From Lutimaribacter saemankumensis (GTDB taxonomy: Bacteria; Pseudomonadota; Alphaproteobacteria; Rhodobacterales; Rhodobacteraceae): 64,000 nucleotides of DNA. Position numbers and translations under genes: made by a program. The notes beneath the pieces were generated by a model. The model was not told the origin of the DNA and ran no database searches. It saw only the letters and a list, made by a program, of their open reading frames with translations. Positions within the stretch are counted from its first letter, which is position 1, and the number at the start of each line of letters is the position of its first letter. Location of the stretch: positions 62,001 to 126,000 of the forward strand of contig NZ_FNEB01000008.1 in the NCBI RefSeq assembly GCF_900100005.1, given 5' to 3'. Shown here in pieces: positions 8,669 to 17,176 of the stretch.

Positions 8669-9550
8669 ATGACCGACGCCGCCCTGGGCAAGGCCGACAG
8701 CCCCGCCACGCTCGACGCGATCCAATCTTCCTACATGGTTCAGGTGCAGCGCCGCCGCCTTTATGGCGGGCTGACGCTGATGATCTTCGTGCTGTTGATG
8801 GTGTCAGGCTTTGTCGTGGCGGATGACCGCAACGCCGGCGGGTTCTGGGACGGGCTGCACCAGATCGGAGACTATCCCGCCGCCGTGTTAAGCGAGGCCT
8901 GGGCCAAGCGCGCGGATCTGCCCGCGCTGATGCAGCGCTTTTTTCCCGCGCTGATCGAGACAATCAATATCGCCGCCGTGTCCACGCTTATCGGCGCCTG
9001 CGCGGGGCTGGTGCTGTCGCTGTTGTCGACGCGCGGTCTGGCGCGGTGGCCGCGGCTGATCCCGGTTTTCCGCCGCCTGATGGACGTCATGCGCGCGGTG
9101 CCCGAGATCGTTATCGCGCTTGTGCTTATCTTCGTGCTGGGCGGTGGGCCTGTCCCTGCGATGATCGCCATCGCCATTCACACAGCCGGGGCGCTGGGCA
9201 AGATGTTTTCCGAAGTCGCGGAAAACGCCGATCTCAAACCTGTCGAAGGGCTGGCCTCGACGGGGGCAACGTGGTCGCAGCGCATGTGGCTTGGGATCCT
9301 GCCGCAGGTCGCGCCGAATTACCTCAGCTATGCGCTGCTGCGGTTCGAGATCAACATTCGCGCCTCGGCCATCCTGGGTTTTGTCGGCGCGGGCGGGCTT
9401 GGCTACGAGCTGCGCAACGCGATGGCCTGGGGGCCAGGCCGTTTCGACGAGGCCGCGGCCATCTTCATCCTTCTGTTCGGCACGATCGTGTTCTTCGATC
9501 AGCTGTCCAGCCGCTATCGCAACCGTCTGACCGAAGGGGGCCACGCATGA
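8669..9550 (+). CDS. phnE: phosphonate ABC transporter permease 1
   Basis: The first of two PhnE-type inner-membrane permeases (293 residues). It shows one N-terminal membrane segment (LMIFVLLMVSGFVVA), then the permease core with LIETINIAAVSTLIGACAGL, VPEIVIALVLIFVLG and the coupling loop KMFSEVAENADLKPVEGLASTGAT preceding FVGAGGLGYEL. Its stop overlaps the start of the second permease (ATGA), so the two are translationally coupled and probably form a heterodimer with PhnC. Confidence 0.93.
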   Translation: MTDAALGKADSPATLDAIQSSYMVQVQRRRLYGGLTLMIFVLLMVSGFVVADDRNAGGFWDGLHQIGDYPAAVLSEAWAKRADLPALMQRFFPALIETINIAAVSTLIGACAGLVLSLLSTRGLARWPRLIPVFRRLMDVMRAVPEIVIALVLIFVLGGGPVPAMIAIAIHTAGALGKMFSEVAENADLKPVEGLASTGATWSQRMWLGILPQVAPNYLSYALLRFEINIRASAILGFVGAGGLGYELRNAMAWGPGRFDEAAAIFILLFGTIVFFDQLSSRYRNRLTEGGHA

Positions 9551-10860
9551 CGACCGCCGATCTGGATTTCGTGAAGTCCGGCGCCGAGGGCCTGATCCGG
9601 CGCAAGCGCCTTGTCGCGCTGGCGGTGCCCGTTCTTATCGCCGTCTACTTTGCCTATGTGTTCGTGGCGTTCGACATTCCGGGGCTGGTCAAGCGGGCCA
9701 ACTGGGACAACGCTGTGACGCTGGCATCGGACAGCTGGTCCTACAAGGTGCATGTCACGCGGTCGAACGCCACCGGCGCGATAGATTATGCCGTGGAAGG
9801 CGAACGCAAGGGCGCTTATCCCGAAGGTGCGCGCCCCGACTGGGTGACGGGTGATGACGTCGTGACCGTCGATCTGGGCAAGGGGTATGCCGTGCGGCTT
9901 TTGCCGGCGAACCGGACCGAGATCGAGATTCCCGGCTTTGGCCTGATCGAAGCGCAGGCCGAGGGGCGGCGCGTCACCACCAACCTTGGGGAGGACGTGC
10001 CCGACTGGATCAACGCCTCGGACCGGCGGGTGGCGGTCACGACGCCCGAGGGGCGGATCACGATGACGGGATCGAAGACCGAGGTTTTCAACTATTTCCC
10101 TGGGTGGGAGCTGTTCTGGTTCACCTTCGAGAGCCCCTATCACGGTCAGTCCCTGACGCGCATCCTGTTCGGGGATCGGATCGATCCCGAACGGGCCAAT
10201 ATCTCGGGCGCTTTGTCGGATTGGTGGAACAACCCGATGTGGCGGCACAAGGATGTTGCCTGGGCCATCGGGGAAACGATCCTGATGGCGTTTCTCGGAA
10301 CGATGGGGGCCGCGCTGATTGCCTTGCCGCTCGCCTTTCTGGCGGCGCGCCGTTTCACCCCGTTCGTGGCCCTGCGCAGCCTGACGCGACGGATTTTCGA
10401 TTTCGTGCGCGGTGTGGATGCGTTGATCTGGACTGTCGTTCTGGCGCGCGCCTTCGGCCCTGGGCCCCTTACCGGGTCGTTGGCGATCCTGATCACCGAC
10501 ATGGGCACCTTTGGCAAGATCTTCTCGGAGGCGCTGGAAAACGTCGACCAGAAACAGATCGAGGGCGTGTCCTCGACCGGGGCGAAGCCTCTGCAGCGCT
10601 ATCGTTTCGGCGTGATCCCACAGGTGGTTCCCGTTTTGCTGGCGCAGGTTCTGTATTTCCTTGAATCCAACACGCGTTCGGCCACGATCATCGGCGCGAT
10701 CACGGGCGGCGGGATCGGCCTTATGCTGACACAGGCGATCCAGACCCAGAAGGATTGGGAAGAGGTCGCGTATTACATCATCCTTGTCATCGCGATGGTC
10801 ATGCTGATGGATTGGTTCTCGGGCTGGCTCCGGGGCCGTTTGATCGGCAGAAAGGACTGA
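9547..10860 (+). CDS. phnE: phosphonate ABC transporter permease 2
   Basis: The second PhnE-type permease, 437 residues, longer than its partner because a region of about 170 residues (roughly 50-220) separates the first membrane helix from the permease core and probably lies in the periplasm. The core contains [40 protein letters not shown] and the coupling loop [23 protein letters not shown], paralogous to that of phnE1, then [14 protein letters not shown]. The ATG at 9547 was chosen over the upstream open frame because it makes an ATGA overlap with phnE1. Confidence 0.93.
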   Translation: MTTADLDFVKSGAEGLIRRKRLVALAVPVLIAVYFAYVFVAFDIPGLVKRANWDNAVTLASDSWSYKVHVTRSNATGAIDYAVEGERKGAYPEGARPDWVTGDDVVTVDLGKGYAVRLLPANRTEIEIPGFGLIEAQAEGRRVTTNLGEDVPDWINASDRRVAVTTPEGRITMTGSKTEVFNYFPGWELFWFTFESPYHGQSLTRILFGDRIDPERANISGALSDWWNNPMWRHKDVAWAIGETILMAFLGTMGAALIALPLAFLAARRFTPFVALRSLTRRIFDFVRGVDALIWTVVLARAFGPGPLTGSLAILITDMGTFGKIFSEALENVDQKQIEGVSSTGAKPLQRYRFGVIPQVVPVLLAQVLYFLESNTRSATIIGAITGGGIGLMLTQAIQTQKDWEEVAYYIILVIAMVMLMDWFSGWLRGRLIGRKD

Positions 10861-10861
10861 C

Positions 10862-11479
10862 ATGGCGCGACTGAAACCAGATGCGGCCGTTATCCACGAC
10901 GGCTGCACGATAACCGACAGCACCTTCGGGGCTTACGTTGAAATCGGCGCGGGGTCGCGTGTCGCGCACAGCGCATTCGGCGACTATTCCTATTGCGACC
11001 GATACGCCGATATCGCCAACGCCCGGATCGGCAAATTCGCCAACATCGCCGCGTTTTCGCGGATCGGCGCCACGGATCATCCCCTGGACACCGCGGCCTG
11101 CCATCATTTCCTCTACCGGTCGGACGACTATTGGGACGATGCCGCGCGCGACGAAGCGTTCTTTGCACACCGCAAGTCGCGGCTGGCCCATATCGGGCAC
11201 GATACCTGGATCGGCGCGCACGCCCTGGTCATGCCCGAGGTGACGCTGGGGCATGGCGCGGTTGTGGCGGCTGGGGCGGTGGTGACACGCGATGTCGCGC
11301 CCTACACCATCGTTGCGGGCACTCCGGCCCGTCCGCTGCGTAAAAGACAGCCGCGCGCAATCGCGGACAGGCTGATCGCACTGGCCTGGTGGGATTGGCC
11401 GCACGACGCCCTGCGCGCGGCGCTGGAGGATTTCCGCGCGTTGAAGGCCGAAGCGTTCCTTGAAAAACACGGCGGCTAG
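10862..11479 (+). CDS. phosphonate-associated hexapeptide-repeat transferase
   Basis: A 205-residue left-handed beta-helix protein. The N-terminal half has hexapeptide turns ([40 protein letters not shown]), then [36 protein letters not shown] and [13 protein letters not shown], the acetyl-CoA-binding coil end. This matches the chloramphenicol-acetyltransferase-like family that accompanies phn operons. It starts 1 bp after phnE2, so it is co-transcribed. Likely acetylation of an aminoalkylphosphonate or other pathway compound, but the substrate is not established here. It converges with phnF with 9 bp between stops. Confidence 0.85.
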   Translation: MARLKPDAAVIHDGCTITDSTFGAYVEIGAGSRVAHSAFGDYSYCDRYADIANARIGKFANIAAFSRIGATDHPLDTAACHHFLYRSDDYWDDAARDEAFFAHRKSRLAHIGHDTWIGAHALVMPEVTLGHGAVVAAGAVVTRDVAPYTIVAGTPARPLRKRQPRAIADRLIALAWWDWPHDALRAALEDFRALKAEAFLEKHGG

Positions 11480-11488
11480 GCGCGCCGT

Positions 11489-12220
11489 TCAGGCGTCGAG
11501 CGTCAGGGTCACACGGTCGCCGGCAAAGAAGGTTCGGCCGTATTCGACGGGAATGCCGTGTTCGTCCACGTTGACCCCGGTCGAGCGGAGGATCGGATCG
11601 CCCTCGCGCAGGTGCAGCACGATGGCTTGCGCCGCATCGGCGCGCACGGCGGTGAGGCGGGTGGAGGCGCGCGTGAAATCGTTTACACCGACACGGATCA
11701 GCGCCTCGGTCACGCTGCTGACTTCGGTCAGGGCCTGGTCGATGCCGGGCAGCCTTTCGATGGGAAAGATGCTTTCGAAAACGGCGATGGGCGTTTCGTC
11801 GGCAAGCGACAGACCGTGATAGGCGCATACCTTGTCGCCGACGGCGATGCCAAGCGCGCGCGCCTCGCCCGCGGTGGCGGCGCGGGTTTCGATGTCCAGA
11901 ATGCGCTTGGCGGGGCGGCGCCCGGCCGCCAGCAGGTTTTCGTGAAACCGGACGCGCGCCCCGATGGGATAATCGGTGGGCCGCGCCGCGACAAAGGCAC
12001 CGGCGCCCCGCCGGGTGCGCACCAGACCTTCGTCCACGAGATGCGCCAGGGCGTGGCGAACGGTGTGCCTGTTCACACTGAAACGGGCCGCGAGCGATGC
12101 CTCGGTCGGGAGCTTGTCCCCGGTCTGATACCGGCCCTCGGAAATGTCGTTGCGCAACGTGTTCGCAATGGCTTGCCAGATCGGCGTGCGATGGCGCGGT
12201 TCTTTGGCCGTGTCATTCAA
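11489..12220 (-). CDS. phnF: GntR-family (HutC/UTRA) phosphonate operon regulator
   Basis: PhnF (243 residues) has an N-terminal winged helix-turn-helix (GRYQTGDKLPTEASLAARFSVNRHTVRHALAHLVDEG, residues about 28-65) and a C-terminal UTRA effector domain ending DEHGIPVEYGRTFFAGDRV. It probably represses phnGHIJKLNM and itself from the shared divergent region 12221-12301. It lies between the transport and lyase halves of the locus on the opposite strand. Confidence 0.92.
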   Translation of the reverse strand: MNDTAKEPRHRTPIWQAIANTLRNDISEGRYQTGDKLPTEASLAARFSVNRHTVRHALAHLVDEGLVRTRRGAGAFVAARPTDYPIGARVRFHENLLAAGRRPAKRILDIETRAATAGEARALGIAVGDKVCAYHGLSLADETPIAVFESIFPIERLPGIDQALTEVSSVTEALIRVGVNDFTRASTRLTAVRADAAQAIVLHLREGDPILRSTGVNVDEHGIPVEYGRTFFAGDRVTLTLDA

Positions 12221-12259
12221 AATTCACAATTCTCCGCTGTGCCCGGTGGGGGAATCTGC

Positions 12260-12282
12260 TATGATATGTCTAGTTGTATAGA
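12260..12282 (+). promoter_or_regulatory. putative phnG promoter with PhnF operator
   Basis: A -10-like TATGAT (12260-12265) is followed at once by the inverted repeat TCTA-N6-TAGA (12269-12282), about where transcription would start. No convincing -35 was seen. The position 20 bp upstream of the phnG ATG and in the phnF/phnG divergent gap fits an autoregulated GntR repressor site. Confidence 0.5.
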
Positions 12283-12301
12283 TAAGGCCGAAGTTGTCGA
12301 G

Positions 12302-12757
12302 ATGAAAGACACCGTAGATACAAATGCCGAGCGCAAGGCCTGGATGGGCCTGTTCGCCAAGGCGCCGGCCGGGCGCGTTGCGGCACTGCTGGATGCAGTC
12401 CAGGCGCGGCCGGACTTTACCTGGCTGCGACCGCCGGAAATCGGCAGCGTGATGGTCCAGGGCCGTGCCGGGGGCACGGGCGCGCCTTTCAACCTGGGCG
12501 AAATGACGGTCACGCGCTGCGCTCTGAAGCTTGCTGGCGGTGAGGTGGGGCATGCCTATCTGCAGGGTCGTCGCAAGGACGATGCCGAAGCGGCGGCGCT
12601 GATCGACGCCCTGATGCAGACGGAACGCGCGGATGACCTGCGCGAGGCCGTGATTGCCCCGCTCAAGGCCGAACTGGCGGGTGCCGCGCAGGCGCGGGCG
12701 GCCAGGGCCGCGGCGACGAAGGTCGAATTTTTCACGATGGTCCGGGGAGAGGATTGA
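12302..12757 (+). CDS. phnG: C-P lyase core subunit PhnG
   Basis: PhnG (151 residues) is part of the PhnGHIJ core complex; with PhnI it acts in the transfer that makes ribose-1-phosphonate 5-triphosphate from ATP and phosphonate. Family features are RKAWMGLFAKAPAGRVAALL, RPPEIGSVMVQGRAGGTGAPFNLGEM with VTRC, and GHAYLQGRRKDDAEAAALIDAL. The ATG at 12302 gives normal length and leaves the operator upstream. Its end overlaps the phnH start. Confidence 0.94.
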   Translation: MKDTVDTNAERKAWMGLFAKAPAGRVAALLDAVQARPDFTWLRPPEIGSVMVQGRAGGTGAPFNLGEMTVTRCALKLAGGEVGHAYLQGRRKDDAEAAALIDALMQTERADDLREAVIAPLKAELAGAAQARAARAAATKVEFFTMVRGED

Positions 12758-13347
12758 TGCATCCACAGTATCTGGAGGGTGGATTTGGCAACCCTGCCGC
12801 AGACGCGGCCCATGCCTTTCGCAGCGTGATGGAGGCCTTGGCGCGCCCGGGCACGATTCATGCCATCGAAGGTGCGCGACCGCCTGCGCCGCTGTCGCCG
12901 GCGGCAGGTGCGGTTTTGCTGACGCTGTGCGACGGCACCACGCCGCTTTATCTTGCGGGGGGCGCCGATTGCGAAGCGGTGCGGTCCTGGGTCGCGTTTC
13001 ACACCTGCGCGCCGCTGGTCGGGCCGGGCGAATGCATGTTCGCATTGGGCGATTGGGCGGCGCTGACACCGCTTTCTGCCTATTCCCACGGATCGGCGGA
13101 CTACCCGGACAGATCTGCGACGCTGATCGTGGAAACCCCTGTTCTTGCCAATGAAGGCCCGGTGCTGACTGGTCCCGGCATACGGGATACCGCGCGCCTG
13201 TCCCTGCCTGAAACAGACGCCTTCCAAAGCAACGGCGCGCATTTTCCGCTGGGGCTGGATTTCCTGTTCACCTGCGATGCGCGCATCGCGGGCTTGCCGC
13301 GTTCGACCCGCGTTCACGCGCCGACCGAAACGAAAGAGGTGGCCTGA
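12754..13347 (+). CDS. phnH: C-P lyase core subunit PhnH
   Basis: PhnH (197 residues) is the PLP-transferase-fold-like scaffold subunit of the C-P lyase core. The sequence shows AAHAFRSVMEALARPGTIH, VLLTLCDGTTPLYL, a central HTCAPLVGPGECMFALGDW, and FPLGLDFLFTCDARIAGLPRSTRV at the C-terminus. It overlaps both phnG (ATGA) and phnI by single codons, typical of the fixed G-H-I order. Confidence 0.94.
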   Translation: MMHPQYLEGGFGNPAADAAHAFRSVMEALARPGTIHAIEGARPPAPLSPAAGAVLLTLCDGTTPLYLAGGADCEAVRSWVAFHTCAPLVGPGECMFALGDWAALTPLSAYSHGSADYPDRSATLIVETPVLANEGPVLTGPGIRDTARLSLPETDAFQSNGAHFPLGLDFLFTCDARIAGLPRSTRVHAPTETKEVA

Positions 13348-14444
13348 TGTATGTCGCGGTCAAAGGCGGCGAGGCTGCCATTCGAAATGCCCATGCCTGG
13401 CTGGCCGAGGAACGCCGCGGCGACACGGCCGTGGCGGAATTGTCTGTCGCGCAGATCCGCGAACAGCTTAGCCTGGCGGTAAACCGGGTGATGGCCGAGG
13501 GCTCGCTCTACGATCCCGATCTGGCCGCGCTTGCGATCAAGCAGGCGCGCGGTGACCTGATCGAGGCGGTGTTCCTGATCCGCGCCTACCGCACGACGCT
13601 GCCGCGTTTCGGATCGACCCTGCCGGTCGAGACCGCCGAGATGGCCTGCGACCGGCGGATATCGGCCACGTTCAAGGACTTGCCAGGCGGGCAGATCCTG
13701 GGGCCGACATTCGACTACACGCACCGCCTGCTGGATTTCAAACTTGCCGCCGAAGGGGGCGAAGACGCCCACCCGGCACCCGCGGTCGAAGGGGTGGCAC
13801 CGGCGGCGGTGCCGCATGTCACCGGCTTTCTGAACCGTGAGGGCCTGATCGAAGAGGCCCCCCGCGAAGACAGCCTGCCGCCCGACCTGACGCGCGAGCC
13901 GTTGGAGATGCCCGCGGACCGCGCCCTTCGCCTTCAGGCGCTGACCCGCGCGGACGAGGGATTTACCCTGTCGCTCGCCTATTCGACGCAGCGTGGCTAT
14001 GCCCGCAACCACGCCTTCGTGGGGGAGTTGCGTATCGGCACGGTTCCGGTGGAAATGGAGATACCCGGACTGGGTTTCTCGATCGAGATCGGGGAAATCA
14101 CCCTGACCGAATGCGAAACCGTCAACCAGTTCACCGGTTCCAAAACCGAACCGCCGCAATTCACGCGCGGCTACGGCCTTGTCTTTGGCCAGACCGAGCG
14201 CAAGGCGATTTCGATGGCACTGGTCGACCGGGCGCTGCGTTGGGAAGAGCTGGGCGAAGATTACCAGGGTGCCCCGGCGCAGGACGCGGAATTTGTCCTC
14301 TATCACTCCGACAACATTCAGGCGACGGGCTTTCTGGAGCATATCAAGCTGCCCCACTACGTCGATTTCCAGTCCGAGTTGGAATTGGTGCGCAAACTGC
14401 GCCGCGAGGCCGGTGTGGACAGCCTGCAGGAGGCGGCGGAATGA
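13347..14444 (+). CDS. phnI: C-P lyase core subunit PhnI
   Basis: PhnI (365 residues) is the nucleosidase-type subunit that displaces adenine from ATP during phosphonate activation. Family landmarks are MYVAVKGGEAAIRNAHAWL at the start, AVNRVMAEGSLYDPDLAALA, the central FTLSLAYSTQRGYARNHAFVGELR and the C-terminal SDNIQATGFLEHIKLPHYVDFQSELE. The stop is followed by a 412-bp interval before phnJ, unusual because phnI and phnJ normally adjoin. Confidence 0.95.
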   Translation: MYVAVKGGEAAIRNAHAWLAEERRGDTAVAELSVAQIREQLSLAVNRVMAEGSLYDPDLAALAIKQARGDLIEAVFLIRAYRTTLPRFGSTLPVETAEMACDRRISATFKDLPGGQILGPTFDYTHRLLDFKLAAEGGEDAHPAPAVEGVAPAAVPHVTGFLNREGLIEEAPREDSLPPDLTREPLEMPADRALRLQALTRADEGFTLSLAYSTQRGYARNHAFVGELRIGTVPVEMEIPGLGFSIEIGEITLTECETVNQFTGSKTEPPQFTRGYGLVFGQTERKAISMALVDRALRWEELGEDYQGAPAQDAEFVLYHSDNIQATGFLEHIKLPHYVDFQSELELVRKLRREAGVDSLQEAAE

Positions 14445-14467
14445 TCCCGGACCGGCACAACGCGCCG

Positions 14468-14623
14468 TTACTTGCGCTCTTTCCTCGGGTCGATGCGGCG
14501 CAGGTCATACCATTTCCGCGGCGCGGCGGGGTCATACCGGCCAAAGATGACATGACCCAGCACATAGGATGCCAGGCCGATCACGACGATGGCGCCCGGA
14601 TGATCCTTGAGGAGATCAATCAC
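14468..14623 (-). CDS. small membrane protein, antisense in the phnI-phnJ gap (second of pair)
   Basis: A 51-codon frame starting with GTG and ending TAA, read on the minus strand: one membrane segment (AIVVIGLASYVLGHVIF, residues 11-27) and a very basic tail (PRKWYDLRRIDPRKERK). Third codon positions are overwhelmingly G or C, as in real genes of this genome. It begins 9 bp beyond the stop of the 58-residue gene at 14633-14809, so the two probably form one transcript. Charge distribution suggests the tail faces the cytoplasm. No homologous family is recognised; the GTG start has only a weak upstream AAGTGAG. Confidence 0.6.
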   Translation of the reverse strand: MIDLLKDHPGAIVVIGLASYVLGHVIFGRYDPAAPRKWYDLRRIDPRKERK

Positions 14624-14632
14624 TGGCGTGTC

Positions 14633-14809
14633 TCACTTGTCGCGCCTGCTGCGAAAATGCCAGGGCGCGCCGCCGTCATGGTCCCGCCAATTGGTGTAGA
14701 ATGTCGCCCAGACGCCATAGACCAGGATGCCCCAGAGGACGAAAGAACCGGGCGCCCCGGAAAACATGAACTTGAGCAGCTTGCCCCAGCCGCGATCGTC
14801 CTGCGTCAT
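14633..14809 (-). CDS. small membrane protein, antisense in the phnI-phnJ gap (first of pair)
   Basis: A 58-residue frame on the minus strand beginning MTQDDRGWGKLLKFMFSGAP. It has one tryptophan- and tyrosine-rich membrane helix (GSFVLWGILVYGVWATFYT, about residues 21-39) and ends in a basic NWRDHDGGAPWHFRSRRDK. A good ribosome-binding site (GGAGAGG, 4 bp before the ATG) and strong G/C bias at third positions support coding. It faces the phnJ start across 47 bp, where its promoter must lie. Function unknown; it could be a small auxiliary of an envelope complex, or a regulatory antisense unit. Confidence 0.68.
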   Translation of the reverse strand: MTQDDRGWGKLLKFMFSGAPGSFVLWGILVYGVWATFYTNWRDHDGGAPWHFRSRRDK

Positions 14810-14856
14810 CGTACCTCTCCCTCGCGCGCAACCTGCAAAACGAAAGTGGCCATATC

Positions 14857-15714
14857 GTGACAGATCAAGCCTACAATTTCGCCTATCTCGACGAACAGAC
14901 CAAGCGGATGATCCGCCACGCGATCCTGAAGGGGCTCGCGATCCCCGGATACCAGGTGCCTTTTGCCAGCCGCGAAATGCCGATGCCCTATGGCTGGGGC
15001 ACGGGCGGCGTTCAGGTCAGCGCGGCCGTGCTGACGCCCGATGACCGGTTCAAGGTGATCGACCAGGGCGCGGACGACACGACCAACGCCGTTTCCATCC
15101 GCAGCTTTTTCGAGCGCACCGCAGGCGTTGCCACGACCACCGCGACCGCAGAGGCCACCGTCATCCAGACCCGCCACCGCATCCCCGAGGTGCCGCTGTC
15201 CGAAGGGCAGATCCTGGTCTACCAGGTGCCGATCCCCGAGCCGCTGCGCTTTCTCGAGCCGCGCGAAAGCGAGACACGCAAGATGCACAGCCTGGAAGAA
15301 TACGGGCTGATGCATGTGAAGCTTTACGAGGATATCAGCCGCCACGGCCATATCGCGACCTCCTATGCTTATCCTGTGAAGGTCGAGGGGCGCTATGTGA
15401 TGGACCCGTCGCCGATCCCGAAATTCGACAATCCCAAGTTGGGTGATTGCGCGGCGATCCAGTTGTTCGGGGCCGGGCGCGAACAGCGTATCTATGCGCT
15501 GCCGCCCTATTCCAAGGTTGTGAGCCTCGATTTCGAGGATCACCCGTTCGAGGCGTCCAAGGCCGATCACCCTTGCGGATTGTGCGGGTCGGTGGACAGC
15601 TATCTCGACGAAGTGATCACCGATGATGCGGGCGGGCGGATGTTCGTCTGTTCCGACACTGATTATTGTGAAACGCGGCAGGCGCAGGGCCATCGCGGAA
15701 AGGATGCGGCATGA
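14857..15714 (+). CDS. phnJ: alpha-D-ribose 1-methylphosphonate 5-phosphate C-P lyase
   Basis: PhnJ is the radical-SAM enzyme that breaks the C-P bond, releasing the alkane (methane from methylphosphonate) and ribose 1,2-cyclic phosphate 5-phosphate. The 285-residue protein keeps all four key cysteines near the C-terminus: Cys240, Cys243 and Cys265 as [4Fe-4S] ligands and Cys271 as the thiyl-radical residue, each one position earlier than in E. coli PhnJ. The start codon is GTG. It overlaps phnK by ATGA. Confidence 0.96.
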   Translation: MTDQAYNFAYLDEQTKRMIRHAILKGLAIPGYQVPFASREMPMPYGWGTGGVQVSAAVLTPDDRFKVIDQGADDTTNAVSIRSFFERTAGVATTTATAEATVIQTRHRIPEVPLSEGQILVYQVPIPEPLRFLEPRESETRKMHSLEEYGLMHVKLYEDISRHGHIATSYAYPVKVEGRYVMDPSPIPKFDNPKLGDCAAIQLFGAGREQRIYALPPYSKVVSLDFEDHPFEASKADHPCGLCGSVDSYLDEVITDDAGGRMFVCSDTDYCETRQAQGHRGKDAA

Positions 15715-16481
15715 CCCCGTTGCTGTCGGTTCAAGGCGTCACCAAGCGCTATGGTGCGCATATCGGATGCGCGGATGTATCGTTCGATCTCTATCCCGGC
15801 GAGGTGATGGGGATCGTCGGCGAAAGCGGATCGGGCAAGTCCACGCTGCTCAATTGCCTGGCCGGGCATCTGGCGCCGGATGCGGGGCGGGTTATCTTCG
15901 ACACCCGCGCCGATGGCCCGCGCGACACCGTGACCATGTCCGAGCCCGAGCGCCGGATGCTGGGCCGCACGGACTGGGCCTTCGTGCACCAGCACGCGCG
16001 CGACGGGTTGCGCATGGGTGTGAGCGCCGGCGGCAATGTCGGCGAACGGCTGATGGCGGTGGGTGACCGCCATTACGGCAACATCCGCGACAAGGCCATC
16101 GACTGGCTGGAACGCGTCGAGATCGCGCCGGGCCGGATCGACGACCGTCCGACCACGTTCTCCGGCGGTATGCAACAGCGTTTGCAGATCGCGCGGAACC
16201 TGGTGACGGGACCGCGGCTGGTGTTCATGGATGAACCTACCGGGGGGCTGGATGTCAGCGTTCAGGCGCGGCTTCTCGATCTGTTGCGCGGGCTTGTGCG
16301 CGACATGGGCCTTTCCGCCATTATCGTGACGCATGACCTGGCGGTTGTCCGGCTGTTGGCCGACCGGCTGATGGTGATGAAATCCGGCCATGTGGTCGAA
16401 GCCGGTCTGACGGACCAGGTGCTGGACGACCCGCAGCATGCCTATACGCAGCTTCTGGTCAGCTCGGTTCTTCAGGTGTGA
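15711..16481 (+). CDS. phnK: C-P lyase ABC-type ATPase PhnK
   Basis: PhnK (256 residues) is an ABC ATPase that docks on the PhnGHIJ core and is not a transporter component. It has Walker A GESGSGKST (about residues 38-46), the signature TFSGGMQQRLQIARNL, Walker B LVFMDEPTGGLD, and the H-loop IIVTHDLAVV. Members resemble oligopeptide-transporter ATPases. It overlaps phnJ by ATGA. Confidence 0.94.
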   Translation: MTPLLSVQGVTKRYGAHIGCADVSFDLYPGEVMGIVGESGSGKSTLLNCLAGHLAPDAGRVIFDTRADGPRDTVTMSEPERRMLGRTDWAFVHQHARDGLRMGVSAGGNVGERLMAVGDRHYGNIRDKAIDWLERVEIAPGRIDDRPTTFSGGMQQRLQIARNLVTGPRLVFMDEPTGGLDVSVQARLLDLLRGLVRDMGLSAIIVTHDLAVVRLLADRLMVMKSGHVVEAGLTDQVLDDPQHAYTQLLVSSVLQV

Positions 16482-16492
16482 GGGGAAACAGG

Positions 16493-17176
16493 ATGATCGA
16501 CCTTCAGGATGTTTCGAAGACTTTTACCCTGCACAACCAGGGCAGCGCCGTGATCGAGGTTCTGACCGGGGTGACGCTGTCCGTTGCACCGGGCGAATGC
16601 GTCGCGCTGACCGGTGCTTCCGGGGCAGGTAAATCCACCCTCATGCGCATGATCTATGGCAATTACAGGGCGCAGGCCGGTGTCATCAATGTGGGCGGCG
16701 TCGACCTTGTGCAGGCCGAGCCGCGTGACGTGATCCGCATCCGCCGCGATGTTCTGGGCTATGTCAGCCAGTTCCTGCGCGTGGTGCCGCGCGTGCCGAC
16801 GATCGACGTGGTGGCCGAGCCGCTGCGCGCGGTCGGGGTCGCGCAGGACGCCGCGCAGGCGCGGGCACGCGAGTTGCTGTCCCGTCTGAACATACCCGAG
16901 CGGCTCTGGTCGCTGTCGCCGACCACGTTTTCCGGGGGCGAGCAACAGCGCGTGAACATCGCGCGCGGGTTTGCCCATGCCTATCCCGCGATGCTGCTGG
17001 ACGAACCGACGGCGAGCCTCGATGCCGCCAACCGCGAGGTCGTGCTGTCCCTGATCGAGGAGGCCAAGGCCCGCGGTGCAGCGATTGTCGGGATTTTCCA
17101 CGACGAGGCCGCCCGCGCCCGCGTCTGCGACCGGGAAATCGATGTCAGCCGGTTCAGCCCGGCCTGCGCAGCATGA
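16493..17176 (+). CDS. phnL: C-P lyase ABC-type ATPase PhnL
   Basis: PhnL (227 residues) is the second ABC ATPase that joins PhnK on the C-P lyase core. Walker A is TGASGAGKST, the signature TFSGGEQQRVNIARGFA, Walker B AMLLDEPTASLDA. The ATG at 16493 was chosen because it follows GAGGGGAAACAGG at good Shine-Dalgarno spacing; the five extra codons upstream would overlap phnK. It overlaps phnN by ATGA. Confidence 0.94.
   Translation: MIDLQDVSKTFTLHNQGSAVIEVLTGVTLSVAPGECVALTGASGAGKSTLMRMIYGNYRAQAGVINVGGVDLVQAEPRDVIRIRRDVLGYVSQFLRVVPRVPTIDVVAEPLRAVGVAQDAAQARARELLSRLNIPERLWSLSPTTFSGGEQQRVNIARGFAHAYPAMLLDEPTASLDAANREVVLSLIEEAKARGAAIVGIFHDEAARARVCDREIDVSRFSPACAA

Noticed and set aside
6772-8709. 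645-codon minus-strand frame over phnC and phnD
   Set aside because: Antisense shadow of two well-supported phn genes; no motifs.
9046-9546. Upstream extension of the second phnE frame
   Set aside because: It overlaps phnE1 and is high in Arg/Ala/Gly; the ATG at 9547 makes the usual ATGA overlap and starts a proper permease.
11558-12301. Upstream extension of the phnG frame
   Set aside because: It lies antisense over phnF and the operator; the ATG at 12302 gives normal PhnG length.
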